NCBI GenBank assembly: GCA_023212695.1
Contig: JALCCG010000097.1
Span: forward strand, 1 to 64,000
Reading direction: 5' to 3'
Source of the DNA: Sporisorium sorghi
Lineage: Eukaryota > Basidiomycota > Ustilaginomycetes > Ustilaginales > Ustilaginaceae
Length of the DNA stretch: 64,000 nt
Positions 7,760 to 17,447 of the stretch are shown one piece after another; the first letter of the stretch is position 1, and the number at the start of each line of letters is the position of its first letter. The notes below the pieces were generated by a model. The model was given only the letters and a program-made list of their open reading frames with translations. It was not told the origin of the DNA and made no database searches. The translations under genes were made by a program, and so were the position numbers.

Positions 7760-10438
7760 TCAGGACCGAAGACGAGCCTGGATTTCGGCGTAGGTCCTGT
7801 CCTGCTCGTAGGCGAGCTCGTCGGTTGCTGGGCGGTTGGGCGCTTCGCCGCTCATCCATCCTCCCTCGGGTTGACCTGTGGCGTAGCGCGGAGGAGCCCA
7901 GCCTGTCTCCCCGCGCTGGCTGAACCTGCCCTCCGCACCGTCCTTCTCCCCCTCCTTCGCCTCCCCCTCCGAATGGTGCACGAGCGGAATGTTTGCCGCC
8001 CCGCCCGCATCAGGGAAGTGCAACGGCGTCGAGTGAAACGCCTGCAACGCCGACCTGTACGACTGATCCAGACCTTCCCGCACAATCCACCTTCGACCCT
8101 TGAGCCACCCCTCCACCCTCTCCCTATCCCTTCTCTCCAACTCCACCGCATCCTTGACCGCAATCGCATCGTCCTGAATCGAAACATCACCCCGCCCCTC
8201 AAGGGAGAGCACGGACCAGCCGATGACCATCATCCCAGGAGGGCGCTGCTCGCCGCTGTTCTCGAGCGCCTCCACAATACCCTCCAAGGTGCTGGCCACC
8301 ATGCGCTGGTCCGAGGAGCTGGCGCGTTCGATAATCGCAATGGGCGTGTAAGGCGGGAACACTGCGCCGTCGCGGTCGCCGATGCTGTCTTCGTCTGCGG
8401 CTGGATCCGACGATGCGGACTGGGGAGCGCCGGCGGTGAGTGTGGCGACGACGGCGCGCAGCCTTGCCACGCCCATGAGCACGATCAGCGTGCGGCCCCT
8501 ATCGTACCCTGGCAACTTGACCTTCTTGCCGCCCTTACCCACGCCCGTGCAGAGCACCAGCGAGTCCGCTGCACCCCTCTGTGTTACGGGGATGCCCAGC
8601 ATCGCCGGCGCCGCAATGCTGCTGCTGATCCCGGGCACGACGGTACACTCGATGCCGGCGTTGCGGAACGCCAGAACCTCTTCGCCTCCGCGGCCGTAGA
8701 CGAACGGATCGCCCTGCTTGAGCCGCACCACCGTCTTGCCTTCCTCGAGCGCCGCACGCAGCGCTTTGGCGATGAGCTCGGATTGGGCGCCCTCGGCGTT
8801 GCCAGGGAACTTTTTGGCGATCTCGAGCGGCGTGCTGGCAGGGATGAGTTTGAGGATGGATGCGGGCACGAGCTTGTCCGAGAGGATGAGGTCGGTGGTG
8901 GGCGAGGTGAGCAGCTTGTACGCGAGTGTGGTGAGGAGGCCGGGATGTCCGGGGCCGGAGCCGAGGAGGTAGATGTGGCCTCGTCCAGTTGACGTGGTTG
9001 GTGGAGGGCGGATATCGAGCGAGTGTTGAGAGCGGGCGCGGTGAGGTGCCGATGTTGTAGATGGCGTTTCAGTACTCAATCCACTTTGCGTACCGTCGTT
9101 GGTACGGATGACGGTGGAGCGGCCCCTCGCGGCGTCCTTATCGCCTCCTTCAGCCTGAGTCGAGGCTGCAGCACCCGCCGAAGCTGTACCGCTATGAGCC
9201 TGCTCCTCTCCATGCGCCCGCAACGCCTCGTTCATCTGCTGCTCGCCCAGATTACCCAAATACTCAATCGGCCAGTACTCGCTGATCTGAGCCACCCATC
9301 GCATCCTGCGCTTCGTGCGCTCCTCGGCCTGCTGCAGCTCGAGCTCGTGCTTGGCCTGCACCTCCGCCTGGAGCTGCACGAGTCGCGCACCCGCACCGAC
9401 GCTCTCGAGCGGATTCATAGGCGCCAGCTGCGGCACAGGGCTGTTGAGCGGTGTCGTGTCGAACGACAAATCCTCCTCTTCCACTTCGGCGGTTCCGTCT
9501 TTGGCCTTTCGCGCACCACCACCGCGCTTGATACGCTTGAGAGCCGACCCAGAGGCAGTCTTGGAGGTGTCGTGCGGTAGTTCCGATTGTCGCTTGGCAA
9601 GATCACGTAGGAGCCCAACCTTTTCCACGGCATCGCCGACATTGTGCGGCAGAGCCGATACGATTTCTCTGCGAATACGCCCGGCAAGACGGCAGCCACG
9701 CCCGTTGGTGGTCACGGCGATCTGCAGCGAGGAGGACGATACTGCTGCTGTATCCCCAGAACCATTGGCCTGTGTCGATGCTGATGCAGCAACGCCACTG
9801 GTGCACGGAAACCGATAATTGGCCGGGAAGGAAAAGTCGCACAGGTTCGGCTTATCGGCGACATTGACGGGGATGCGCCGCCTCCTGCAAAGCCGACTGA
9901 TGATCTCTGCTCTCGCATACGACGTCAGCGTCGCCTCGACTGCGATCGAATCATCGCCATCGTCGCCGTTGACGTTGCTGCCGGGGACTACTTTCGTCGC
10001 AGAGTCTTGATCGTCTCCCGAGTGAAGCGTGTCTGTGACGCAGACGGCAAAGATGGCATTGGTCGCGCCGTCGAAGGCGTCGAGGATGTGGTTCCAGGCG
10101 GATTCGACAGCGTGCTTTGTGGAGAAGAAGGAGTCGGATGGGAGGGAGTGCTGCGCGACCTGTCCAGTGGCGATGCGGTGCTGGATCTCTGCGCACGGCT
10201 GGTTGGAGCGCGAGGGGCCGCTGGTGTTCGAGTCATCGGACGGCGCAACGCTGATAACGACGGGTTTAATACCAGCTTCGAGACAGGAGAAGCACCGCGA
10301 TGCCGCGAGCTTGCCTGTTCCTAGGACTAGAGCCACTTTGCCAGCGGGCGGTCGATGAGAGAGCAACAGGCTCGCTGTCGGGTTGGGTTCTGGAAAGTGC
10401 ATTGTTGACGAAGCGCTTGCTACTTCGCTGGCCGACAT
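7760..10438 (-). CDS. MET1: siroheme biosynthesis enzyme: Met8-like domain fused to uroporphyrinogen-III methyltransferase (Met1-like)
   Basis: The enzyme methylates uroporphyrinogen III to precorrin-2 on the route to siroheme, the cofactor of sulfite and nitrite reductases. The protein is 892 aa. The N-terminal NAD(P)-binding Met8/CysG-like part has VALVLGTGKLAASR near residue 35 and the CysG-like segments VNVADKPNLCDFSFPA and AVTTNGRGCRLAGRIR, interrupted by disordered insertions. The C-terminal SUMT domain starts with GSGPGHPG at 493-500 and contains LKQGDPFVYGRGGEE and VPGISSSIAAPAMLGIPVT. A low-complexity linker separates them, and a tail of about 130 residues follows. The ATG at 10438 (MSASEVAS) is chosen; in-frame ATGs further up would add an unconserved leader. 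Whether the N-terminal domain still has dehydrogenase/ferrochelatase activity is not visible. The gene is intronless. Confidence 0.92.
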   Translation of the reverse strand: MSASEVASASSTMHFPEPNPTASLLLSHRPPAGKVALVLGTGKLAASRCFSCLEAGIKPVVISVAPSDDSNTSGPSRSNQPCAEIQHRIATGQVAQHSLPSDSFFSTKHAVESAWNHILDAFDGATNAIFAVCVTDTLHSGDDQDSATKVVPGSNVNGDDGDDSIAVEATLTSYARAEIISRLCRRRRIPVNVADKPNLCDFSFPANYRFPCTSGVAASASTQANGSGDTAAVSSSSLQIAVTTNGRGCRLAGRIRREIVSALPHNVGDAVEKVGLLRDLAKRQSELPHDTSKTASGSALKRIKRGGGARKAKDGTAEVEEEDLSFDTTPLNSPVPQLAPMNPLESVGAGARLVQLQAEVQAKHELELQQAEERTKRRMRWVAQISEYWPIEYLGNLGEQQMNEALRAHGEEQAHSGTASAGAAASTQAEGGDKDAARGRSTVIRTNDGTQSGLSTETPSTTSAPHRARSQHSLDIRPPPTTSTGRGHIYLLGSGPGHPGLLTTLAYKLLTSPTTDLILSDKLVPASILKLIPASTPLEIAKKFPGNAEGAQSELIAKALRAALEEGKTVVRLKQGDPFVYGRGGEEVLAFRNAGIECTVVPGISSSIAAPAMLGIPVTQRGAADSLVLCTGVGKGGKKVKLPGYDRGRTLIVLMGVARLRAVVATLTAGAPQSASSDPAADEDSIGDRDGAVFPPYTPIAIIERASSSDQRMVASTLEGIVEALENSGEQRPPGMMVIGWSVLSLEGRGDVSIQDDAIAVKDAVELERRDRERVEGWLKGRRWIVREGLDQSYRSALQAFHSTPLHFPDAGGAANIPLVHHSEGEAKEGEKDGAEGRFSQRGETGWAPPRYATGQPEGGWMSGEAPNRPATDELAYEQDRTYAEIQARLRS

Positions 10439-11085
10439 GGTTTGGTGTGGCTCAGCGAATGGAGCGATGTGAGGTGAGGTGATGGTAGAGTGGCAAGAAA
10501 AAGAAGAGCTTCTCCGCCGAAGTGCTGTTCGAAGAAGATTCAGAGTCACAACGATCTCGAGATGGGCTTTGTTTTCTTGGCGTCCAGACATGGCGATAAG
10601 ATTAGCCCATTTCAAATTGCAAAAGATGGCGTGCAAAGCCCAAGAAAACTCGCTGATTGATAATCAACGCAGCTCGCACGGCCATCTGCTCTTTCGCATT
10701 GAGACTAGCCTGGACAAGAGCCTGGATGAACACAAGCGTTGTGACAAGGTATGGCTCGCAAGACACTCAATCGAAGTGATCAGCGTACGACCGGCGCTGT
10801 TCATGCCAAGAGATCTCAAGCACAGAATGATGAGGAGACCATTCTCCGGCTAACGAATGCATGCATATTGGATACAGAGTGGTGTGATGTGACAGATACT
10901 GGTACATTGAGGTGCGAGACTGATGGATGTTGAAGACGAACGTTCAAGTTAATGGAGCGTCAGTGAGTCGGAACGCTAGTTTGCACGGGTAGTTGCCGAG
11001 TGCAAGGATGCCGTCGAGGTATAAGGGTGCGAGCGGTAGGATGGCATCGTAGTGAGCTGCGGCGCGTTCGATCGATTCGATACAA
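10439..11085. other. intergenic region upstream of MET1
   Basis: This 647-base gap between two minus-strand genes should contain the MET1 promoter and the COX17 terminator. Short open frames here have no recognisable features, and I see no repeat or RNA gene. Confidence 0.45.
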
Positions 11086-11429
11086 TCAGATCTTGTACCC
11101 TAGTGAAGCCATGCACTCGCGATGCCTCTTGACCAGCTCTTCGCATTTTCGTGCCGATTCGCCATGCTCCTCTACGCTGTGTCCAAACTTGAAGAAGCAT
11201 TCGTCTCTTGCCGATTTGGTTTCTGGGCAGGCGCAGCATCTGGTGTCGTCGCAGGGAGTCAGGCAGGTTTGAAGGTAATGATATGGAAGGATGGGCTCGA
11301 TGATCAGCAAGCGTACACACAGGATGACCAAATGGATAGCCGAGAAGAGTAGATCACTTACGGCTTGATGCCCTTGGGGTTGAGTTCTGTGACAAACTTG
11401 TTGTTCGTTTGCGGTGCGGCGTCTGACAT
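11086..11429 (-). CDS. COX17: cytochrome c oxidase copper chaperone Cox17 (two exons)
   Basis: Cox17 carries Cu(I) in the mitochondrial intermembrane space to Sco1 and Cox11 for cytochrome oxidase assembly. The coding sequence joins complement(11362..11429) and complement(11086..11239). The 122-base intron has donor GTAAGT and acceptor CAG and splits a Pro codon after two bases. The 73 aa product has the copper-binding KPCCAC motif created at the splice junction (residues 22-27). It then has two C-x9-C pairs, [11 protein letters not shown] and [11 protein letters not shown], and a typical end GYKI. The loop between the two cysteine pairs is 17 residues, against 8 in human and 10 in yeast Cox17 as I recall them. 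The start ATG at 11429 lies in MSDAAPQ. The gene diverges from the M16 protease gene across 448 bases. Confidence 0.95.
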
Positions 11430-11877
11430 GTTTGCTTGAATGAGGCCAGCCGGAGCGAGGCAGTATGGATACCGAGATTGGGGCAATGGTAGTTGACGAT
11501 GAAGGAGAGGAAGCCCTGCAATGAGACAGACGCCTTGGATGCTTTCGGAATCACGTCGTCGTTGCACGCTGCGGCGGAATTCCAAGCTTTCTTACGCAGC
11601 GTTGCAGCAAATCTCCGTTTTCTTCTTCTTCGACCCGATTTCACACGACCTGAATTCGAGTAGATCGGCAGATTGGGTTCTAGATTGCACCCCGATCACC
11701 CACCGGTTGAATTTCTTCGTGTCACTTTGCCATTCACCGTAAGGGTCCTCTTCGAGCCACGGCAAAGCTCAGTTTCTTCATTGACAGCCACCATCACTCC
11801 GCTCTCACTCAACTGGTTGTGGTAGAGCTACAACACCAACGATAGACTTGCCGGCTTCACCGTGACCCTTCACGTTG
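11430..11877. promoter_or_regulatory. bidirectional promoter region, COX17 / M16 protease
   Basis: These 448 bases lie between the ATGs of two divergent genes, so both promoters must be here. No TATA box or repeated motif stands out. Confidence 0.45.
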
Positions 11878-14800
11878 ATGCCTACGGCAACGCTTTCCTC
11901 TGCTTTCTCCGGCTTGTCAGTGCGTTCCTATTCCAACAACGTCACAACTGCCCTCCGACCGCTCACTACCTCAAGATCTCTAGCATCACTTAGACCGGCT
12001 TTTCGCCATCCTCGCCATCTTCATCCCGCCCCGTCACGACCCACATTGCGCCTGCCTAGCGCTCCTCTCGCTTCTACCTTGGCCATCGGTGCTCTGGCCG
12101 CCTACTGGTCTCGAGCTCCCACACAGCGTTTGTTCTCGTCTTCCCCCCAACGGACTGCCGCCATCATGCCCGCAGACGGCTCTGCATCGTTTGCAAACCT
12201 CAACGGCCCTCCTTCCACCTACGGCAATTTTGACCTCATCACTCGTCATGACCTCGACTACGCCCCCGGCATGTCGGTCGAAAAGTGGAGATCGCGCAAG
12301 ACCGGTCTCACCGTGCTGTGGGCCAACTTTGATTCGCCCCTCCTCAACTGCTACATGACCCTCGCCTCCGAGATTTTTGAGGATTCGGGCGTACCACATA
12401 CGCTCGAGCATCTCATCTTCCTCGGCTCCGACCTCTACCCGTTCAAGGGCGTATTGGACACCTTGGCGAACAGGGCCTTTGCTAGCGGAACCAACGCTTG
12501 GACCGCCAACGACCACACCGCCTACACCCTCACCACAGCCGGCTCCGACGGCTTCCTGCGCATGTTGCCTGTCTATCTCGACCACGTCTTCTTCCCCACG
12601 CTCACCAGCGAGGGCTTCACTACCGAAGTCTACCACATCAACGGCAAGGGTCAGGATGCAGGTGTCGTGTTCAGCGAGATGCAGGGTCGCGAAAATTCGC
12701 CCGCAGATCTCATGGAGCTCAAGTCGCAGCGCATGCTCTACCCGACCTCCTCTGCCTATCGATCCGAGACTGGTGGCCTCATGTCGGCGCTGCGTGTTCT
12801 CAACATTGACAAGATCCGCGACTACCACCAACAGTACTATGCCCCCCACAACGCAGCTCTCGTCGTGTGTGGTCCACTTGAACGCGCCGACTTGCTGGAT
12901 TCGCTTGCGCCAGTCGAAGAGCGACTCATCATCAAGCGCAATGCACAGCCCGAGGGTCCCAGAGGGTGGAAGCGTCCCTTCGTCGAGACTGAATCCGCGG
13001 TGCCGCCCACCATTGATGGCTCCAAGATCGAGCAACCCGGTCTGGACCCAGCCGATCCGCCCGCCAAGGGCTCGCAGCCCGACCCAAAGCGTCGCCGTGC
13101 CTTCATCGACTTCCCCGAGAAGGACGAAAGCGTCGGCGAGATCCAGGTCTCCTGGGTCGGTCCCAAGTTCCAGGACTGGATGACGTGCGAGGCTGTCAAC
13201 ATCCTCAGCACCTACCTCACCGACTCGCCCGTCTCGGCCATCCAAAAGGCCTTTGTCGAGCGCGACGACCCGCTCTGCACCGATGCCTACATTGGCGCCT
13301 CTGACAAGGCAGGTGCCAGCTTGTTGTCCGCCTACTTTTCTTCTGTGCCCTCGGAGCAGCTCGACAAGCTGGATCAGCAACTCGTCGACCTGCTCTCCAA
13401 GATCGTCAGCGAGGGGATTGACATGGAGAGGATGCACATGGTCATCAAGCGCGACAAGCTCAAGGTCCTCTCTCAGCTCGAGGCAAAGCCTGCCGACTCG
13501 TTTGCCGATCTGCTCATCACCGATTTTCTCTACGGCAACCGCTCGGGCGACGACCTTCACACTGCACTCCAGGACATGCAACGCTACGACGAGCTGCTTA
13601 CCTGGAAGAACGAACAGTGGACCGAGTTGCTGCAAAAGTATTTTATTGACAACCCGCGATTGGTAGTGGTCGGGCGTCCTTCGTCGGCGCTGTCGGACAA
13701 GCTCAAGGCGGACACCAAGGCGCTGGAAGAGGGGCGAAGGAAGAAGCTGGGCGAGAGTGGGCTCAAGAAGCTCGAGGAAAAGCTCGAGGAAGCGAAAAAG
13801 GAGAACGATCGCCCCATCCCGGATGAGATGCTCAAGAAGTTCAAGATCCCCGATACGGACAGCATCAAGTGGATCCCTGTGGGCACCGCACAGGTCACGC
13901 CCACCACTTCGGCAGGTGGTCAGCAAGGAAAGGGCGAGACTACGGCTTACGGCATTACGGTCAAGACGACAGCGGATGATCTCGACAAGAAGGTGCAGGC
14001 GCACGTCGACGCCGATCCTGCCTCGCTGCCGTACTTTGTGCAGTTTGACCACGTCAGCTCGGCGTTTGTCTCGATCTCGCTTGTGTTCGCCACCACCGAT
14101 CTGCCTAAAGAATTGCGCGCGCAGATGCAGCTCTACCTCTCGGTGCTCTTCTCGCTGCCCATCGTCAAGCAGGACGGCTCCGATACTGCCCTGACGTACG
14201 AGCAGGTCGTCAAAGGCTTGGACGAAGACACGCTCGAATACGACGTCTCGCTCGGCAGCGGTGGGTTTGGCGAGCTCGTGTGTGCCGAGCTCAAGCTGGA
14301 GCGTGCCAACTATGAAAAGGGCATTGCCTGGCTGCGTGATTTGTTCCTCGGAAGCCAGTTTGCTGTGGACAGGCTCAAAGTGTCGATCAGCAAGATCATC
14401 CAGAGTCTGCCCGAGCAGAAGAGGAACGGACGGGCGATCGCTTCGGCGCTCAGCCGCTCTCTGACGCACGATGGGGACAAGTCGACCAACCTGGCCAACA
14501 GCATCTTGAACCTTGTCAAGACGATGCCCGAGCTGCAGGAGACGCTCAATGCGGACCCGCAGAAGGTGGTGGACGACTTTGAGCGCATCCGCTCGACGCT
14601 GGTTCGACCTGAAAATTTGCGTGTCTCGGTTGCGGGCGATATCCTGGCGCTCGACCGGCCCAAGAGCGCGTGGTCGCAGCATTTCACGCGCAACGAGTGG
14701 ATGCAGGGCCCGCCGAAGCCGACGCTGCCCGTGCCGTGGAGCCGGGACATGCTGACGCCGCTGGGGCGGGCGCCGGCGCGCAAGGGGCTGATTACGGCGC

Positions 14801-15540
14801 TGCCGACGGTGGAGAGCTCGTACTCGTATTTTACCACTAAAGGGATACCGTCGTACACGCACGCGGACGCGCCGGCGCTCGTGACGACGATCACGATCCT
14901 CAACGCCATGGAGTCGTTCCTGTGGCGCTACATCCGCGGGGCTGGGCTGGCGTACGGCGCGAGCATCGTGTCGGTGCCCGAGAGCGAGTTGATTCACTTC
15001 AGTCTGTATCGCTCGCCCGATTCGGCCAAGGCGTTCCTCGAGGCGCGCAAGGTGATCCGCGCTCTGTGCAAGGATTCTTCGACCGCCGGAACCGGCGCGG
15101 AAGAGTTGGTGCTCGAAATCGACGAAACGACGTTGGAGTCGGCCAAATCGTCGCTGCACTTCAACATCGCCGAAGCGGAAGGCACCGTCTCCGGCGCAGC
15201 GCAGGAGAGCTTCTTCGATCAAGTGCTCAAAGAGTCGCCCAAGCACCGCGGCAAGATCTTGCTTCAGGCGGTGCAGAAGGTGACGCTGGACGACGTGAGG
15301 GCGAGTTTGAAGAAGTACATTTTGCCGCTGTTCGATGCGGAGAGTAGCGTGGCGGCTGTGGTGGCGCCGCAGGGGAAGGTGGAGGAGATCGGGAGGCAGT
15401 TGGAGGAGGTTGGGTATAGGATGGAGAGGGTGGAGATTGATTTGGGGAAAGACGAGGAGGGGGATGAGAGTGGCAGTGGGAGCGAGGACGAGAGTGGCAG
15501 TGAGGGTGAGAGCGAGAGCGAGGAAGAGGGTAGGCGTTAG
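11878..15540 (+). CDS. M16-family (inverzincin) metalloprotease, Sdd3/YOL098C-like
   Basis: This is a zinc metallopeptidase of the pitrilysin/insulinase clan with the inverted motif HTLEH at residues 174-178 (His174, Glu177, His178). The downstream segment VVFSEMQGRE should supply the third zinc ligand. The protein is 1220 aa, as expected for single-chain M16C enzymes, with a central charged linker around 620-680 and a second M16-like half. It ends in an acidic Ser/Glu/Asp tail. The opening NLNGPPSTYGNFDLITRHDLDYAPGMSVEKW-type region resembles the fungal YOL098C/Mug138 group more than Cym1. The first 96 residues are Arg/Ser-rich without acidic residues and could be a mitochondrial presequence. 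An in-frame ATG at 12166 (MPADGSASF) would give a shorter cytosolic form. The codon at 11875 is TTG, so the start is the ATG at 11878. The substrate is unknown. Confidence 0.88.
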   Translation: MPTATLSSAFSGLSVRSYSNNVTTALRPLTTSRSLASLRPAFRHPRHLHPAPSRPTLRLPSAPLASTLAIGALAAYWSRAPTQRLFSSSPQRTAAIMPADGSASFANLNGPPSTYGNFDLITRHDLDYAPGMSVEKWRSRKTGLTVLWANFDSPLLNCYMTLASEIFEDSGVPHTLEHLIFLGSDLYPFKGVLDTLANRAFASGTNAWTANDHTAYTLTTAGSDGFLRMLPVYLDHVFFPTLTSEGFTTEVYHINGKGQDAGVVFSEMQGRENSPADLMELKSQRMLYPTSSAYRSETGGLMSALRVLNIDKIRDYHQQYYAPHNAALVVCGPLERADLLDSLAPVEERLIIKRNAQPEGPRGWKRPFVETESAVPPTIDGSKIEQPGLDPADPPAKGSQPDPKRRRAFIDFPEKDESVGEIQVSWVGPKFQDWMTCEAVNILSTYLTDSPVSAIQKAFVERDDPLCTDAYIGASDKAGASLLSAYFSSVPSEQLDKLDQQLVDLLSKIVSEGIDMERMHMVIKRDKLKVLSQLEAKPADSFADLLITDFLYGNRSGDDLHTALQDMQRYDELLTWKNEQWTELLQKYFIDNPRLVVVGRPSSALSDKLKADTKALEEGRRKKLGESGLKKLEEKLEEAKKENDRPIPDEMLKKFKIPDTDSIKWIPVGTAQVTPTTSAGGQQGKGETTAYGITVKTTADDLDKKVQAHVDADPASLPYFVQFDHVSSAFVSISLVFATTDLPKELRAQMQLYLSVLFSLPIVKQDGSDTALTYEQVVKGLDEDTLEYDVSLGSGGFGELVCAELKLERANYEKGIAWLRDLFLGSQFAVDRLKVSISKIIQSLPEQKRNGRAIASALSRSLTHDGDKSTNLANSILNLVKTMPELQETLNADPQKVVDDFERIRSTLVRPENLRVSVAGDILALDRPKSAWSQHFTRNEWMQGPPKPTLPVPWSRDMLTPLGRAPARKGLITALPTVESSYSYFTTKGIPSYTHADAPALVTTITILNAMESFLWRYIRGAGLAYGASIVSVPESELIHFSLYRSPDSAKAFLEARKVIRALCKDSSTAGTGAEELVLEIDETTLESAKSSLHFNIAEAEGTVSGAAQESFFDQVLKESPKHRGKILLQAVQKVTLDDVRASLKKYILPLFDAESSVAAVVAPQGKVEEIGRQLEEVGYRMERVEIDLGKDEEGDESGSGSEDESGSEGESESEEEGRR

Positions 15541-16006
15541 ACTGCGAAGCTTGTAGAGTGGATAGACGCTACAAAGAAATCGATTCGAGTGACACCATGT
15601 TGGGAGAGAGGCGGTGAGATGCGATGAGCAGCTCGTTCGTAGGGCCTTGAAGTGAGACTGCGGCGCGAGAGTCGAGGAGCGGAAGCACACCAACGCAGCC
15701 GGATTGTGCACTGACAGTCTGACCTCTCTCTGTCACTGCTTGCCTGCTCCCTCTCACGAGTCTTTCCGAGTTGGTAGACTGCATACCCTCACAAGCCTTG
15801 ATGAGCGCACCGGTGACGGATCGACTCGCCCTCCTGTCATAACTAAGACGATCTCGCTCTTCTGCACGTCACACCGACGACCACGCTCAATCACGCCCAA
15901 CCACACTCAACCGCACTCAACCAAACTCAACGACACCCAATCACACTCGTCGTCAGACACACACCTCCCACATTCATCAACGACAGAAATCACATTGCAC
16001 ACGCGT
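15541..16006. terminator. convergent intergenic region, M16 protease / SDH3
   Basis: This 466-base gap lies between two tail-to-tail genes and should contain both 3' untranslated regions. It holds a 10-base-period repeat at 15881-15948. No gene was found in it. Confidence 0.5.
15881..15948. repeat. degenerate tandem repeat, 10-base period
   Basis: Nearly seven copies of a 10-base unit of the form NCACNCTCAA follow one another, each one to three bases from the consensus. On the + strand the array is almost G-free and C/A-rich. It lies in the convergent gap near the 3' end of SDH3. Confidence 0.8.
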
Positions 16007-16798
16007 TCAAACGAACAGCAGAGCCAACGTCGAAACCGCCGTAGCGCCCATGACGAGGTACGCGGACGAATACACCCCTTTCAGAGTCAGAGCATAGCCC
16101 CAGTCCCAGGCGAGGTGGCGGAGGCCGTTGAAGCTGTGGAACGTGAACGCCAGGGCGAGGGGGAACTTGACGGCGGTCTTGAACCATGCGGGCAGGGTGG
16201 CGACAAAGTCGGTGAGTGAGCCGGAGGAGAGCGCTTCGGCGGTGCCGGCGAAGAGCGGGTAGCCGGCGTACGCTGAGAAGTAGGCGTACATCACTAAGGG
16301 GAGGGGAAGATGGGGGGGATGGTGTTAGTATGCGTGCACGATACGTGAGATCGAGAGCGAGGGGGTGGGAGACGAGCGTCGAGTATGCCGTGATCGCGGG
16401 CATACATCGCAGCCCTACCGCAGCGCTCCTCCTCCCTCTATCTCCTCGCCTAACCGCAGCGTCGGGGGGAACTTACAAACACTCAAACCAGTGCCCGTGA
16501 TCCTATTGATAATCGACAGGAACCACGTGATCTGGGGCTGATAAATGGTAAAATGGGGGCTGGAGGGCCTCTTGGCGCGCTGCTCGTTGAGCAGATCCAG
16601 GTTCTGCTGCTGGCTCAGCTTGGTCGTAGCTACGTTAGCTGCGGCGGGAGTCTTGCCCGAAGTCGACATCCAGCGCGGAGCAGCGAAGCTCGAGCGCAGC
16701 ACGGCGGTGGGCACAGCAGCGCTGACGGCAGTGGTGGAGCGCAAGCCAACGCGGCTGGCGCAGAGGCCGAGTGCGAACAGCGGTCGTGTGGCCAACAT
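16007..16798 (-). CDS. SDH3: succinate dehydrogenase cytochrome b subunit (two exons)
   Basis: This is the haem b- and ubiquinone-binding membrane anchor of mitochondrial complex II. The coding sequence joins complement(16477..16798) and complement(16007..16293). The 183-base intron runs from donor GTAAGT to acceptor TAG and splits a Leu codon, giving 202 aa. The first 45 residues are an Arg/Ala/Ser-rich mitochondrial presequence ending near RWMSTSG. The family signature [27 protein letters not shown] segment precedes the splice site. Exon 2 carries the second signature [14 protein letters not shown] with the haem-ligand His, between hydrophobic helices, and a last helix at the C-terminus. 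The start ATG at 16798 begins MLATRPLF. The splice restores continuous homology across the junction, so I am confident in it. Confidence 0.95.
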
Positions 16799-17447
16799 TG
16801 TCGGTTTGAAGGGGTAAGGTGGTGGTGAGCGGGAGTGAGATGGTGACACGATCTGGGACAGCGTGGGAGCACAGAGCGCGGAAAAGATCGGCTCGAGCTC
16901 TCGCACCAGCCAAAAAAAAAAAAAATCCGAGTCTCACTCGTCACCCGCCCGCCCAAGCGCCGATTTGTAATCGCTACAATTTTAACCCGCACGCTTTCTC
17001 GCACGACAGAATTCGCACCTCTTGGCTGGGCTGCCACTCTCCGCCCGTCTGCTCAAAACACCTTTCAATCACCTCTCGCCTCGAACCATCCACACATCAG
17101 AAACTTACACACACACCTTCTGCCAAAGAAGGGTTACAGACTGACATTGATTTCTGAGCAGCACACGATCAACAAGTAGATACAGCAACACGAATCCAAT
17201 GTCAATACAGCTCAAGAAGGACAGGAGTAGGGAGCGACAATGTGAACGACGAATGCAGAGCCAACACCCTCGGGTATCTGATGTTTCTTGGAATTAGAGG
17301 GAGGAGGGTGGTGAGCACTGCACTGCGCCGATCACATTGGTCATGCCAAGCAGCGAACTTCGTTCAGGGGGGGGTTTGAATGTGGATTTGACATCCGCCA
17401 ACAGCAAACTGCTGTGCGGAAGAGACCTCGATCCGCGCTGCGCCGTA
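16799..17447. other. intergenic region upstream of SDH3
   Basis: This 649-base gap between two minus-strand genes should hold the SDH3 promoter and the 3' region of the Ala/Pro-rich gene. A 14-base A-rich tract is present around 16912-16925. No gene was recognised. Confidence 0.45.

Noticed and set aside
12034..15711. Antisense open frame of 1225 codons opposite the M16 protease gene
   Set aside because: It mirrors a GC-rich, strongly codon-biased real gene with a zinc-site motif and two M16 halves. The antisense product is Arg/Leu/His-rich with no domain.
17088..17100. Short matches to the tRNA B-box core (for example near 17088 and other TCGAACC strings)
   Set aside because: No matching A-box, acceptor stem or cloverleaf could be drawn around any of them.
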